From Saprospiraceae bacterium (GTDB lineage: Bacteria; Bacteroidota; Bacteroidia; Chitinophagales; Saprospiraceae), in NCBI GenBank assembly GCA_016710235.1, contig JADJLG010000001.1, positions 3,089,501 through 3,153,500 on the forward strand: a DNA stretch of 64,000 nucleotides, in the 5' to 3' direction. Of the stretch, positions 1 to 9,192 are shown piece after piece (within the stretch, counting starts at the first letter, position 1; every line of letters starts with the position of its first letter). Made by a program: the position numbers and the translations under genes. A model generated the notes under the pieces. The model had not been told where the DNA came from and searched no databases. It saw only the letters and a program-made list of their open reading frames with translations.

Positions 1-864
1 CAATGCATTCTTCCTTCCGAGTTAGACAGAAAGTTAGTGTCGATGCACAGTACTGCACCTTTGATTTCTGTAAAAGATTTAAATGTTTATTATCCTAAGA
101 AAAAATCCTGGTGGCAAAAATCAAAAAAGGATATACCGACAGTCAAAAATTTTAATCTTGACATTTTTCCAGGGGAAGTGATTGGTTTGGTGGGTGAATC
201 CGGCAGTGGCAAATCCACAACAGGAAAAGCGATTTTACAGTTATTGGAACATTGTACCGGCAGCGTCGCTTATCTTGGGAAAAATTTGTCTCAAACTGAC
301 AAAGAGCACATGCGTACTTTGCGGAAGGACCTGCAAATTATTTTTCAGGATCCATACTCTTCCTTGAATCCCCGTTTGACTGTGGGAGACGCTATCGTCG
401 AGCCCATGACGGTCCATGGCATTGGAAAAAATAAAAATGAACGAATAAATCTTGCAAAAGAATTGTTGGCGGAGGTAGGTTTGCTTCCTGAACATTTTGA
501 CAAATATCCGCATCAATTCAGCGGTGGGCAGCGTCAAAGAATTTGTATAGCAAGAGTACTGGGTTTGAAACCTCGATTCATTATTTGTGATGAATCTGTT
601 TCCGCTTTGGATGTTTCTGTGCAGGCTCAGGTGTTAAATTTGCTCCAGGATTTAAAAGAAAAATTCAAACTGAGTTATTTATTTATTTCTCATGATCTTT
701 CTGTGATTCATTTTATATCTGATCGGATCCTTGTGATGAAGGATGGCGAAGTAGTGGAGGAAGGAAAGTCCTATGAAATCATTAAACAGGCAAAAACGGA
801 TTATACACGCAATCTGCTAGCATCGATTCCCGGAAGTAATTACATGCAAGAACTCATTCAATAA
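1..864 (+). CDS. Oligopeptide/dipeptide ABC transporter ATP-binding protein, C-terminal part (5' end outside window)
   Basis: This is an ATPase domain of the Opp/Dpp peptide-importer class. Counting from the GTG at 37, the Walker A GESGSGKS is at residues 53-60, the Q-loop Gln near 104, the signature FSGGQRQR at 161-168, Walker B with Asp-Glu at 185-186 (CDESVSALD, typical of OppD/OppF), and the H-loop His at 219. The frame is open without a stop to base 1, and the residues before the GTG read as a linker. I therefore infer that the window holds the second half of a tandem two-ATPase protein (YejF/GsiA-like), and that neither the GTG at 37 nor the ATG at 43 need be a real start. It overlaps the convergent lipoprotein gene by 11 bp. 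A DppB-type permease lies far away at 48539-49591 and could be a partner, but that is not shown. Confidence 0.88.
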   Translation, partial: QCILPSELDRKLVSMHSTAPLISVKDLNVYYPKKKSWWQKSKKDIPTVKNFNLDIFPGEVIGLVGESGSGKSTTGKAILQLLEHCTGSVAYLGKNLSQTDKEHMRTLRKDLQIIFQDPYSSLNPRLTVGDAIVEPMTVHGIGKNKNERINLAKELLAEVGLLPEHFDKYPHQFSGGQRQRICIARVLGLKPRFIICDESVSALDVSVQAQVLNLLQDLKEKFKLSYLFISHDLSVIHFISDRILVMKDGEVVEEGKSYEIIKQAKTDYTRNLLASIPGSNYMQELIQ

Positions 865-2302
865 CCCGATAACGATTCGATCTGATCTCGACAATTTTCA
901 CAAAAGAGTTTTCAAAATAATCTGCATTCCAAGGGTCTTTGTTCTGATCTGAAGATTTAAATACAGGTGAAACATTGAACTCAGTCTCTAGGTAATTCCC
1001 CATACTTCCCAATGAGTACCAATGAAAAGGATACAAATTGGTTTTTAAAGATCTCACAACATATTTCATGAGGTCATAACCTTCTAGTGCTTCTTCGGTA
1101 GGAAATTCACGATATGTATTGAAGTATCTTTTCTTAAAAGCACGGATATTCGATTCATCATTGTCAAAATAATTGCTGATGCTCAACCTGATTTTGAGTG
1201 TATTGACATAATCTAAAATATCACTTTTCAATTCAATCCACTTGTACATTCCATAAACAATTACATCATTATTTCCCTTCTCCGAGCTGACGCGTCTCAA
1301 GAAATGGTAGATATAATTTTCGTCTTTGATCGAAGCAAAAGGCAAAATAAATACAGTGGGCCCGTCTTCCTTTAAAAATGGTGTGAGAATTGGATTTTGG
1401 GAATTCGCAAGATCGTCCTCTTTAATTGTTTGCTCACTGATATTTGCAGAAAACTGAGTACTGTCATTGAAGAATTTAATCTTTGAGTCTTCAGGAGATT
1501 TCGATATCAATATAATATTCGAGGCAGGGTAATACTTTCTTGCATGATCATTGATAGCTTTATAATGTGCATACAATCCCGCTTTTGCTTGTACGTAAAA
1601 AGGATTTTGTTCTGCAATCGTTGAGCTACTTACCCAAGGACTGATCAAAATTGATTCGTGCTCTTTAGCCCAAGTGGCACTTGATTTTACGGCCTCTGAC
1701 TTATATGGGCCAATGATCACGTGAGGCGGTCTTTTTTCGTATTGTTCCAGAACAAACTTACTTATATCATTGCTTTGAATATCGTGAACTGTAAGTAAAA
1801 GTTTTTTGTCCAACTCATTTTCAAATTCCTGAACTGCCATTTTCATTCCACAGTAATATTGGACAAATCTTTCACTTCCGGAAGGCAATCTCGTTGAGAG
1901 GGTATCCATTTCATTTGCTCTGAATGGGAGCAAAGCCACTACCCTATATACCGAATCTTCTTTGGGCAGCATCAGCTTACCTGTACTTTTTTTAGGAACT
2001 CCGGGAGTTGTAGGTGTCGTTTTTTTTTCAGTCTCTTTAGGCTTCACCACGACCTTGTCTTTCTCCTCAGTTTTAGGTGCATCTTTTACCTTTGAGGGAT
2101 TTTCTTCTTTCCAAACTACAGTGTCAATTTTTGGAACTTCATTCGGCTTGCTTGTTTTTTGGGGTGGAGTATGATCAGCAGACTTAGACTTAGTTGCTTT
2201 CTTAGATGGAAAACAAGCTGTACCAATAACGAATATACATAACCATAGAATGGAAATATTATTCCCACTCGATGGTTGCCGGAGGTTTGGAACTGATGTC
2301 AT
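854..2302 (-). CDS. Lipoprotein with periplasmic-binding-protein type 1 (amino-acid receptor-like) domain
   Basis: A short hydrophobic stretch ends in a lipobox-like GTAC, with the lipidated Cys at residue 30. A Lys/Pro/Thr-rich, low-complexity linker follows (about residues 31-115). The rest (about 119-482) reads like a LivJ-type two-lobed ligand-binding domain: it opens VVALLPF and contains HVIIGPYKSEAV and ILISPWVSSS, typical of Peripla_BP_6-like receptors. No transporter permease sits beside it, so it may be a sensor or envelope protein rather than a transport subunit. It begins inside guaA (44-bp overlap) and is the last gene of the leftward nusB-guaA unit. From general memory, related Bacteroidota proteins next to guaA often carry LysM domains; none is visible here. 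The ligand is unknown. Confidence 0.7.
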   Translation of the reverse strand: MTSVPNLRQPSSGNNISILWLCIFVIGTACFPSKKATKSKSADHTPPQKTSKPNEVPKIDTVVWKEENPSKVKDAPKTEEKDKVVVKPKETEKKTTPTTPGVPKKSTGKLMLPKEDSVYRVVALLPFRANEMDTLSTRLPSGSERFVQYYCGMKMAVQEFENELDKKLLLTVHDIQSNDISKFVLEQYEKRPPHVIIGPYKSEAVKSSATWAKEHESILISPWVSSSTIAEQNPFYVQAKAGLYAHYKAINDHARKYYPASNIILISKSPEDSKIKFFNDSTQFSANISEQTIKEDDLANSQNPILTPFLKEDGPTVFILPFASIKDENYIYHFLRRVSSEKGNNDVIVYGMYKWIELKSDILDYVNTLKIRLSISNYFDNDESNIRAFKKRYFNTYREFPTEEALEGYDLMKYVVRSLKTNLYPFHWYSLGSMGNYLETEFNVSPVFKSSDQNKDPWNADYFENSFVKIVEIRSNRYRVIE

Positions 2303-3794
2303 ACACTACTCTATTGATTCCTTTTACCTGATTGATGATAGAATTTGAAATATCAGCCAATATATCATGTGGGATATCGCTCCACTGTGCAGTCATTCCA
2401 TCTACTGAATCAACAGCCCGAAGCGCAAGCACATGCTCATAGGTTCTTTCGTCTCCCATGACACCTACTGACTGTATGGGCAGCAAGATAGCACCTGCTT
2501 GCCAAATTTTGTCATATAACTTATACTCTCTCAGTTTTGATATGTAAATATCATCTGCTTCCTGCAGAAGATGTACAGAGGAAGAAGTCACCTCGCCGAT
2601 AATGCGTATTGCCAGTCCCGGGCCCGGAAATGGGTGTCTGCCCAACATTCCTGCAGGCAAGCCAAGATTCGCCCCAACCTTGCGAACTTCATCTTTGAAC
2701 AAAAGCTTCAGGGGTTCAATGATTTTCAATTTTAGTTTTTCTGGCAAGCCACCCACATTGTGATGTGACTTTATAGATGCAGAAGGACCGTAAACGGATA
2801 CTGACTCAATAACATCCGGATAAATAGTACCCTGACACAACCATCGCGCAGAAGGATTATGGGCTGCACAATTTTCAAACACATCGATGAAAGCTTTCCC
2901 GATTACCTTGCGTTTAGCTTCAGGATCGGTCAAACCCTGCAAAGCAGTATAAAAAATGTCCTTTGCATCTACACCCTCGACATTTAAGCCAAGTTCTTTG
3001 TATTGATCTAAGACTGATTGATATTCATTTTTTCTCAAAAGACCATTGTCTATAAAAAAAGCGTGAAGCTTTGAACCGATGGCTTGTGACATCAACAATG
3101 CAGCAACAGAAGAATCCACCCCTCCACTGATTGCCATGATGACTTCATCATCTTGAATTTGTTCCTTGATCAGATCAATACTGTTTTCAACAAAAGAATT
3201 TGGTGTCCAATCTTGATTGGCTTGGCAAATATCCACAACAAAATTTCGAATGAGTGCTGAACCTGCAACAGTATGATACACTTCAGGATGAAACTGTACT
3301 GCATAAACCGGAAAAGTATAGCCCCTAGACTTAAATGCTGCTATAGGAATAGAATCAGTATGAGCAATTGCATTGAAATCCGGTCCAAGACCTGTAATAC
3401 TGTCACTATGGGACATCCACACCACAGTTGAATCTGAGATATCTCTCCAGATGTCATCAGAACCCTTGTGATGAACATTGGCTTTGCCAAATTCCCTTTT
3501 TGACGAAGACTCCACAATCCCACCGGTTTTTGCAGCGATCAACTGTGCTCCGTAGCAGATGCCCAGGATGGGAATCTTATTGAGGAATTTATCCAAATTG
3601 ACCTCAGGATGGGTTTCTTGCCTGACTGAAGCAGGGCTACCAGATAAAATGATCCCGGAGCTGGTGTCCAGGTCAATGTTATCAGCCTTGTGAAAAGGTA
3701 AAATTTCACAGTACACATTGTGTTCTCTGACACGTCTTGCGATCAACTGTGTCACTTGAGAACCAAAGTCAAGGATATAAATCTTTTTTGACAT
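2259..3794 (-). CDS. guaA: GMP synthase (glutamine-hydrolysing)
   Basis: Converts XMP to GMP using ATP and ammonia from glutamine, the last step of guanine nucleotide synthesis in the cytosol. The N-terminal class I amidotransferase has its nucleophile Cys80 in GICYGAQ and the catalytic His169/Glu171 in FHPEV. The ATP pyrophosphatase domain has the PP-loop SGGVDSS at 223-229. The dimerisation domain ends in the usual TIEWE tail. The length of 511 residues is normal. It lies 8 nt downstream of nusB, and its 3' end overlaps the start of the receptor-like lipoprotein, which suggests one transcript for all three. Confidence 0.98.
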   Translation of the reverse strand: MSKKIYILDFGSQVTQLIARRVREHNVYCEILPFHKADNIDLDTSSGIILSGSPASVRQETHPEVNLDKFLNKIPILGICYGAQLIAAKTGGIVESSSKREFGKANVHHKGSDDIWRDISDSTVVWMSHSDSITGLGPDFNAIAHTDSIPIAAFKSRGYTFPVYAVQFHPEVYHTVAGSALIRNFVVDICQANQDWTPNSFVENSIDLIKEQIQDDEVIMAISGGVDSSVAALLMSQAIGSKLHAFFIDNGLLRKNEYQSVLDQYKELGLNVEGVDAKDIFYTALQGLTDPEAKRKVIGKAFIDVFENCAAHNPSARWLCQGTIYPDVIESVSVYGPSASIKSHHNVGGLPEKLKLKIIEPLKLLFKDEVRKVGANLGLPAGMLGRHPFPGPGLAIRIIGEVTSSSVHLLQEADDIYISKLREYKLYDKIWQAGAILLPIQSVGVMGDERTYEHVLALRAVDSVDGMTAQWSDIPHDILADISNSIINQVKGINRVVYDISSKPPATIEWE

Positions 3795-3802
3795 GGGTAA
3801 GT

Positions 3803-4741
3803 CTATTCATCGATAAGCCCCCGCCCTTCCTTGGCTACGAGGCCTTTTTCTTGAAGATCTTTCAGGAGTTTATCCAACACCCCATTCACGAAATCTCTAG
3901 ATTTTTCAGTACTGTATATTTTCGACAATTCAACGTACTCGTTGAGGGTTACTTTACAAGGTATAGTTTTAAAATTGCGCAACTCAATCACGCCCATTTT
4001 GATCAGGATCATATCTATGAGGGCGACTCTCTCTGAATCCCAATTTTCAAGAATCGGCTCTATGTCCTTGTCCAGGTTATCGCTTTCTTCGTATGTTTTT
4101 TTGAGTAAAAATTCTCCAAAGTCATAAACAGTTTCTCTATCCGGTTTATGCTCATCAAAAAATCGTTCATCTGACGGAAGCGTTTTCAAGGTTTTTTTCA
4201 GAGCTCCTATCACTAAGGATTTATCATCAGACCAACTTGCAAAGTGATCATCCATCACTTCATTGAACAACTCATTTTTCCTACAACAACGATAGAGTTC
4301 CAACAACATTTCTATGTGCTCATCCTTCGTTATGTCCGATTTGAGAATATACGCGTTGTATGAAGGTTCTTTCAATAACTCCTTGTAAACTTTCCTGAAA
4401 ACGTCTTCATCAACGGCATTTTTGAATCCGGTATCCTTGAATTCTTTTTGGATAAAAGTATTTTTTTCAACACTTTGAATCAAGTCATTAGAATACAATT
4501 TGTCCGTAAAAACCTTATCTTCATCGGTTTTGATATGCTTATTCTGTCTCACTCTAGCATCTTCAACAGCTATGGAACAGATTCGAACCAGACAATAAAG
4601 ATTTAAAAGATAAAGCTGATAAGCCGACTGAATAGTATTGTGAAATGCCCGTATAGCCGCATCAAAAGTAAGTTCTTTATCTTGCGCCAAACTATACAAT
4701 TGCTGCATCACTTTGACGCGAACATTTCTCCTACTCAGCAT
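3803..4741 (-). CDS. nusB: Transcription antitermination protein NusB (long Bacteroidota form)
   Basis: NusB binds boxA RNA with NusE/S10 in rRNA antitermination. The start MLSRRNVRVKVMQQLY is characteristic of the family. The C-terminal helical domain contains WDSERVALIDMILIKMG and the closing block around SRDFVNGVLDKL. At 312 residues it is about twice the E. coli length, because a long helical, charged insertion (roughly residues 60-200) separates the N-terminal helix from the conserved core, as in other Bacteroidota. It is the first gene of a leftward unit with guaA 8 nt downstream. In many Bacteroidota nusB sits with DUF1573 and yajC genes; here those are about 24 kb away. Confidence 0.93.
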   Translation of the reverse strand: MLSRRNVRVKVMQQLYSLAQDKELTFDAAIRAFHNTIQSAYQLYLLNLYCLVRICSIAVEDARVRQNKHIKTDEDKVFTDKLYSNDLIQSVEKNTFIQKEFKDTGFKNAVDEDVFRKVYKELLKEPSYNAYILKSDITKDEHIEMLLELYRCCRKNELFNEVMDDHFASWSDDKSLVIGALKKTLKTLPSDERFFDEHKPDRETVYDFGEFLLKKTYEESDNLDKDIEPILENWDSERVALIDMILIKMGVIELRNFKTIPCKVTLNEYVELSKIYSTEKSRDFVNGVLDKLLKDLQEKGLVAKEGRGLIDE

Positions 4742-4826
4742 ACCTTTCTACTTGGCTTTTTGTGACTGCAAATTAACATACATTTCCTCAGCATACAGAA
4801 TTTAATATATGAAATATTTAAAATAT

Positions 4827-6323
4827 TTACATTTTTAACAAATCGTATTTATGTCCCATCTCTTCAGCTTCTGGCAATCTTTTAAAATGCCATTTTCCTT
4901 TGATGACGCCATCTTTGAGAAGCAGCAAACCCGGATTTGACCTCATGATAGTCTTTAAAACAATGTCATCACATGTATAAAATCCATAGGGCACTGCTAG
5001 AAATTCTCTCAACTTGCCTATCCCCTGCTCTCCCATTCCTCCCACAATAAACATCACTCCTACTGAACGTCCCGCAAAAGAATCTACGACAGGGAAAATT
5101 TCCTTCTTTAAAGCATCAATATAGTTTGGGTCCCAATCATAAACTGTCGCCACTTCTTCTCTGGATTTGGTGCCAACGGAATTCTTGACCACCTTGTACT
5201 CAAGCTTCTTGCTGTCGGCCCAGATGGTATCATAGACAAAAACTGAATCGACTACCTGCCTGGTTTCTTTATGGGTCTTGTATTTCGCTTTAGGGCTGAT
5301 AATCAAGAAAGTATTCTTTTTCTCGTGCAAAAGTGAATCTGTCTTATCCTCTCCATTGAGATCAGCAATGTCAAAATAGCTGATTTTAGTCTCCGGAATG
5401 CTTGGTTCAGATTTGATTTGATCCAACACCTGCCACTGAACTTTAGGATACTGAGCGAAATTTTTCATGTATTCATCCTCAGTCAAAACGACGACCTTGC
5501 CGTCAGCTTTATTTTTTAATTTGAAAGAAACCTTAACTTCAGAAGCAGCTTTCTTTTCGATTTCTTTTTGCTCCCTAATGTTCACACCTATTTTGAAAGG
5601 TCTAAAGTCCAAAACCGGTTCGTCCCATATATAATTGCTAAAGCTGAACAAAGTAAGAGCTACTGCAGAGAATCCGGTCAAAACGGTCCTGAATACCGGA
5701 GAAAACAATTGATGGAGTTTTCTCCATCTAAACAGCATCCATAAACCCGGTAACATTAAAAACACGTCTTTAAAAAATGAGGTCTTAGGATGCAGCTTCA
5801 AGAAATCTCCAAAGCAACCACAGTCTGTCACCTTCATATTCTTGGAATCATAATCTGCCCATTTGCCAAATTCAAAAAAATTGACACCATCCGGAACATA
5901 TCCTGTCAAATAAGTAAATCCTGTCAATGCAAGGAAAAATAACAAAATCAAAAAGAATAACCAGACCACCAATTTGCGATATGCACCCACCAAAAGCATG
6001 ATCCCCAGCACTATTTCCAGGACTATTACAAACACAGAAAAGCCAACACTTGCATGTTCAAGCATAGGAAACAAGCCAGCAACAGGCTTTAAAAAGGAAC
6101 CTTCAGCTACAGCCTGAAACTGTTGGAAATATTGCTCCATCTTGTACGCAGTTCCCAATGGATCAACAACCTTCACAAATCCGGAAAAAATAAATAATGC
6201 TCCGCAATAATTTTGAATAAAACTATCCGGCACTGAAATTTTTCCCTGCTTCCAAAAATACACCAATACAGTCAGTACCGCTGCAGCAATGGCGACATAA
6301 ATCATAAGACTAATGATCGTCAT
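4827..6323 (-). CDS. DoxX/MauE-like membrane protein with C-terminal extracytoplasmic thioredoxin-like region (BT_3928 type)
   Basis: The N-terminal half has about five hydrophobic helices and resembles DoxX/MauE proteins: FSGFVKVVDPLG near the start, and a conserved Cys-Gly-Cys-Phe-Gly motif after a predicted loop. The soluble C-terminal half contains the segment MFIVGGMGEQGIGKLREF and a LLLLKDGVIKGKWH strand, resembling a thioredoxin-like fold, but I see no CxxC there. The longest frame starts with a TTG at 6380. I chose the ATG at 6323, which opens directly into the first membrane helix. A role in periplasmic redox or lipid-linked chemistry is only inferred. It is transcribed leftward, divergently from yigZ. 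Confidence 0.72.
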   Translation of the reverse strand: MTIISLMIYVAIAAAVLTVLVYFWKQGKISVPDSFIQNYCGALFIFSGFVKVVDPLGTAYKMEQYFQQFQAVAEGSFLKPVAGLFPMLEHASVGFSVFVIVLEIVLGIMLLVGAYRKLVVWLFFLILLFFLALTGFTYLTGYVPDGVNFFEFGKWADYDSKNMKVTDCGCFGDFLKLHPKTSFFKDVFLMLPGLWMLFRWRKLHQLFSPVFRTVLTGFSAVALTLFSFSNYIWDEPVLDFRPFKIGVNIREQKEIEKKAASEVKVSFKLKNKADGKVVVLTEDEYMKNFAQYPKVQWQVLDQIKSEPSIPETKISYFDIADLNGEDKTDSLLHEKKNTFLIISPKAKYKTHKETRQVVDSVFVYDTIWADSKKLEYKVVKNSVGTKSREEVATVYDWDPNYIDALKKEIFPVVDSFAGRSVGVMFIVGGMGEQGIGKLREFLAVPYGFYTCDDIVLKTIMRSNPGLLLLKDGVIKGKWHFKRLPEAEEMGHKYDLLKM

Positions 6324-6632
6324 AAATAATAATTTTGATAATTTATAAAAAGCCCAACTGCTTGTTGATTCCGTCGTCAATACGATACTTCATCACCAAA
6401 AGGGATAAAACGCCCGTCGTGAGTGATTTCAGAAAAACGGATTTCACTAAAGTTGGTAAGATTTTGTCTTTCAATTACAAAAATCGTTCAGAATAATTTG
6501 AAACAGGTTAAGATTTTTCTAAATTTGAACAATGAGATGTTAATGATTGAGTACTATATGTCCTCAGACTACATAATTTTATTGATTTGTTGAAGGATTT
6601 TGAATTGATTTCCTTTTATTAATTGCAGTTAA
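6324..6632. other. Divergent intergenic region between the DoxX-like gene and yigZ
   Basis: This 309-bp stretch has no convincing gene. It holds a full promoter match for the rightward genes (6497-6527), leaving an untranslated leader of about 100 nt before yigZ. I found no clear hairpin-plus-T-run terminator and no riboswitch that I recognise. If the TTG at 6380 were the true start of the DoxX-like gene, the gap would shrink to 252 bp. Confidence 0.5.
6497..6527 (+). promoter_or_regulatory. Bacteroidota-type promoter upstream of yigZ-coaE
   Basis: TTTG at 6497-6500 and TAAATTTG at 6520-6527 are separated by exactly 19 nt, matching the Bacteroidota primary-sigma consensus TTTG-N19-TAnnTTTG. 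Transcription would start near 6533, giving a leader of about 100 nt. Confidence 0.6.
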
Positions 6633-7298
6633 ATGGATCAGGCCGGAATGAGTACTTATCTGACTTTAGGCAATGCGAGTTATGGTGAATACCATGAAAA
6701 AGGGAGTAAGTTCCTGGCCTACGCTTTTCCTGTAGAAACGGCACCACAAGTCAGGCACCATTTATTGGATCTGCAGAAAGAACACTCCAAAGCGAGGCAT
6801 GTCTGTTATGCATACAGATTAGGCACGGGGCGTCTTGAATTCAGAACAGTTGACGACGGAGAACCTTCTGGTACGGCTGGCAAGCCCATTTTGCAACAGA
6901 TTGACAAACACCAAGTCACCGACGTCGTCATATTTGTCGTCAGGTATTTTGGAGGAGTATTGCTAGGCGCTCCGGGACTCACGAGGGCTTACAAACAAGC
7001 GGCCGAACAAGCAATCGTTCAAGGGCAAATCGTAAGTCGGGACATAATTGAACAGTGGGTTATTGAATGTAATTTTGTACAAAGTCAACAGATCCTTGGT
7101 CTTCTGAAACCCGAACCTGGAGTTCAAATTGTCAATACGGTACTTGGTGAGCCCTCAGTGATTTCAGTTAATTTACCTTTGGTGAGCAAAGAGGAAATAT
7201 TTATGAAAATTAAAATGAAGTTAGAAAACCGAAAAAGAAAAGATATAGCAGAATTGTTTCCCATCGAAGGGATTTCACTTTCAAAAAACTCCATTTGA
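6633..7298 (+). CDS. YigZ/IMPACT family protein
   Basis: Member of the YigZ (UPF0029/IMPACT) family. The N-terminal domain carries the family block from KARHVCYAYR through DDGEPSGTAGKP and VVRYFGGVLLGAPGL (about residues 50-115), and the C-terminal part (about 140-210) is the usual DUF1949-like fold. The biochemical role is not settled; eukaryotic IMPACT acts in translational control. ATGs at 6633 and 6648 are both possible starts. The stop overlaps the TTG start of coaE (TTGA), so the two are likely translationally coupled. Confidence 0.92.
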   Translation: MDQAGMSTYLTLGNASYGEYHEKGSKFLAYAFPVETAPQVRHHLLDLQKEHSKARHVCYAYRLGTGRLEFRTVDDGEPSGTAGKPILQQIDKHQVTDVVIFVVRYFGGVLLGAPGLTRAYKQAAEQAIVQGQIVSRDIIEQWVIECNFVQSQQILGLLKPEPGVQIVNTVLGEPSVISVNLPLVSKEEIFMKIKMKLENRKRKDIAELFPIEGISLSKNSI

Positions 7299-7894
7299 AA
7301 AAAGGCTTACTCACAGGAGGAATAGGCAGTGGCAAAAGCACTGTAGGGTCCATATTCAATGTGCTTAACATACCTGTTTACAATTCAGATCAGGAAGCCA
7401 AAAAGCTGATGACGCAAAATGACCTCGTCAAGAATAAAATCATACAATCTTTTGGGGATCAAAGCTACGTGGATGGTGACTTGAATACCGGTTTTCTTGC
7501 AAAATCAGTCTTTGGCAATTTGGACCAATTGCAGATTCTAAATAATATCGTCCACCCTGCTGTTTTCGAACATTTTTTACAATGGGCAGAAAATTTTCAA
7601 GCACCTTATGTTTTGCAAGAGAGTGCATTGATTAGCAATATTGGACATTATTATACTCCTGATTTTATCATATATGTTTTTGCTCCTGAATCCATCAGAA
7701 TTCAAAGGACTGTGCAACGAGACAAACGGCGTGAGAGAGAAATCAAGCTGAGGATCAAGGCACAAGCATCTGATGATTTTTTCAGAAAAATAGCCAATTA
7801 TATAGTTTATAATGATGGCAATCATTCCATACTTCCTCAGGTATATGAGATTCACCAAAAAATAATCAAGACCTCTGTTAAGGTTTCTATATGA
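7295..7894 (+). CDS. coaE: Dephospho-CoA kinase
   Basis: Catalyses the last step of coenzyme A synthesis, phosphorylating the 3'-OH of dephospho-CoA. The P-loop GGIGSGKST sits at residues 8-16 and the lid region has QRDKRREREIKLRI. At 199 residues the length is standard. The only start consistent with the P-loop is a TTG at 7295, which overlaps the yigZ stop by 4 bp. In several Bacteroidota coaE follows yajC; here it is coupled to yigZ instead. Confidence 0.93.
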   Translation: MKKGLLTGGIGSGKSTVGSIFNVLNIPVYNSDQEAKKLMTQNDLVKNKIIQSFGDQSYVDGDLNTGFLAKSVFGNLDQLQILNNIVHPAVFEHFLQWAENFQAPYVLQESALISNIGHYYTPDFIIYVFAPESIRIQRTVQRDKRREREIKLRIKAQASDDFFRKIANYIVYNDGNHSILPQVYEIHQKIIKTSVKVSI

Positions 7895-7927
7895 GATAGT
7901 ACTGCGTTCTTAATCCTCAAAAAACGC

Positions 7928-7935
7928 TAATTTTG
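7928..7935 (+). promoter_or_regulatory. Possible -7 element for rocD
   Basis: TAATTTTG matches TAnnTTTG and lies 18 nt before the ATG at 7954. No TTTG is visible at the expected upstream distance, so this is a half-match only. It overlaps the TTG that would give the longer rocD reading frame, which argues for the ATG. Confidence 0.35.
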
Positions 7936-7953
7936 TCAATTAATATAAGGGAA

Positions 7954-9192
7954 ATGAGCATTATTGATACAAGCAGAGAGGTAGAGCATTTTATCGAACT
8001 GGAAGAAAAGTTTGGCGCACATAACTATCATCCCTTACCTGTTGTACTCAGCAATGGAAAGGGAGTTTATGTTTGGGATATCCACGGTAAAAAATATCTA
8101 GATTTTCTGTCAGCATATTCTGCTGTAAATCAGGGTCATTGTCACCCGCGAATATTGAAAGCAATGATTCAACAGGCTTCCAGACTTACTTTAAGTTCCA
8201 GAGCATATCACAATGATCAATTGGGTGAATATGAACAATACATCACCAATTTATTCGGATATGACAAAGTCTTGCCTATGAATACAGGAGTTGAAGCTGT
8301 GGAAACTGCTTTGAAACTCTGTAGAAGGTGGGCTTATGAAGTCAAAGGTGTTGAGGCAAATCAAGCAATCATATTGGTTGCTACCGGCAACTTTCATGGA
8401 CGTACAATTGCCGCCATTTCAGCATCTTCTGACCCAAGCAGTTATAAAGGATTTGGACCATATGTGCCCGGTTTGTTAAAAGTGGAGTATAACAATATTG
8501 AAGTGCTGAGAGAAGCTTTACAAGACAAAAATGTATGCGGATTTCTGCTCGAACCAATACAAGGAGAAGCCGGGGTAATAGTACCTGATGATAAATATCT
8601 CAAGGAAGCTAGTGAACTCTGCAAATCAAAAAATGTCTTGTTCATTGCTGATGAAATTCAGACCGGCTTGTGTCGAACCGGAATGAGATTGGCTTGCGAC
8701 CATCTCCAAATTAAACCGGACATTTTATTGTTGGGCAAGGCACTATCAGGAGGATTCATACCTATCTCAGCAGTATTGGCCAATGATGAGATTATGCTCA
8801 CCATCAAGGCAGGAGAACACGGCTCTACATTTGGAGGAAATCCTTTAGCCTGTGCTGTAGCCATTGAATCCCTACGGGTATTGGAAGAAGAAAATTTGGC
8901 CGATAATGCTGCAAACATGGGTACCTTGTTCAGGTCTTTGCTGAAAGAAGAATTGAGTTCGATTTCTTTGGTTCGCGATATCCGTGGGAAAGGATTGCTA
9001 AACGCAATAGAAATTAACACTGAGCAAGATTCAAATGTAGCGTGGGAACTTTGCACCGGATTTATGGAAAGAGGCTTGTTAGCAAAGCCAACACACGGCA
9101 ATATTATCAGACTTGCTCCTCCTCTGGTCATTACAAAATCTGAAATAATTGACAGCATAGAAGTGATAAAAGACACCATCGTCTCTTATTAA
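7954..9192 (+). CDS. rocD: Ornithine--oxo-acid aminotransferase
   Basis: PLP-dependent class III aminotransferase converting ornithine and 2-oxoglutarate to glutamate semialdehyde and glutamate. Visible signatures are the N-terminal NYHPLPVVLS and DFLSAYSAVNQGHCHP blocks typical of ornithine aminotransferases, the cofactor Asp in FIADEIQTG, and the Schiff-base Lys in LLGKALSGGF (residue 262 from the ATG used here). A TTG at 7933 would add seven residues, but it lies in a probable -7 promoter element, so the ATG at 7954 is preferred. Length is 412 residues, close to bacterial RocD. Acetylornithine aminotransferase is the main alternative but fits less well. Confidence 0.93.
   Translation: MSIIDTSREVEHFIELEEKFGAHNYHPLPVVLSNGKGVYVWDIHGKKYLDFLSAYSAVNQGHCHPRILKAMIQQASRLTLSSRAYHNDQLGEYEQYITNLFGYDKVLPMNTGVEAVETALKLCRRWAYEVKGVEANQAIILVATGNFHGRTIAAISASSDPSSYKGFGPYVPGLLKVEYNNIEVLREALQDKNVCGFLLEPIQGEAGVIVPDDKYLKEASELCKSKNVLFIADEIQTGLCRTGMRLACDHLQIKPDILLLGKALSGGFIPISAVLANDEIMLTIKAGEHGSTFGGNPLACAVAIESLRVLEEENLADNAANMGTLFRSLLKEELSSISLVRDIRGKGLLNAIEINTEQDSNVAWELCTGFMERGLLAKPTHGNIIRLAPPLVITKSEIIDSIEVIKDTIVSY

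Noticed and set aside
8658..9179. 173-residue minus-strand frame inside rocD
   Set aside because: Shadow of a fully conserved aminotransferase gene.
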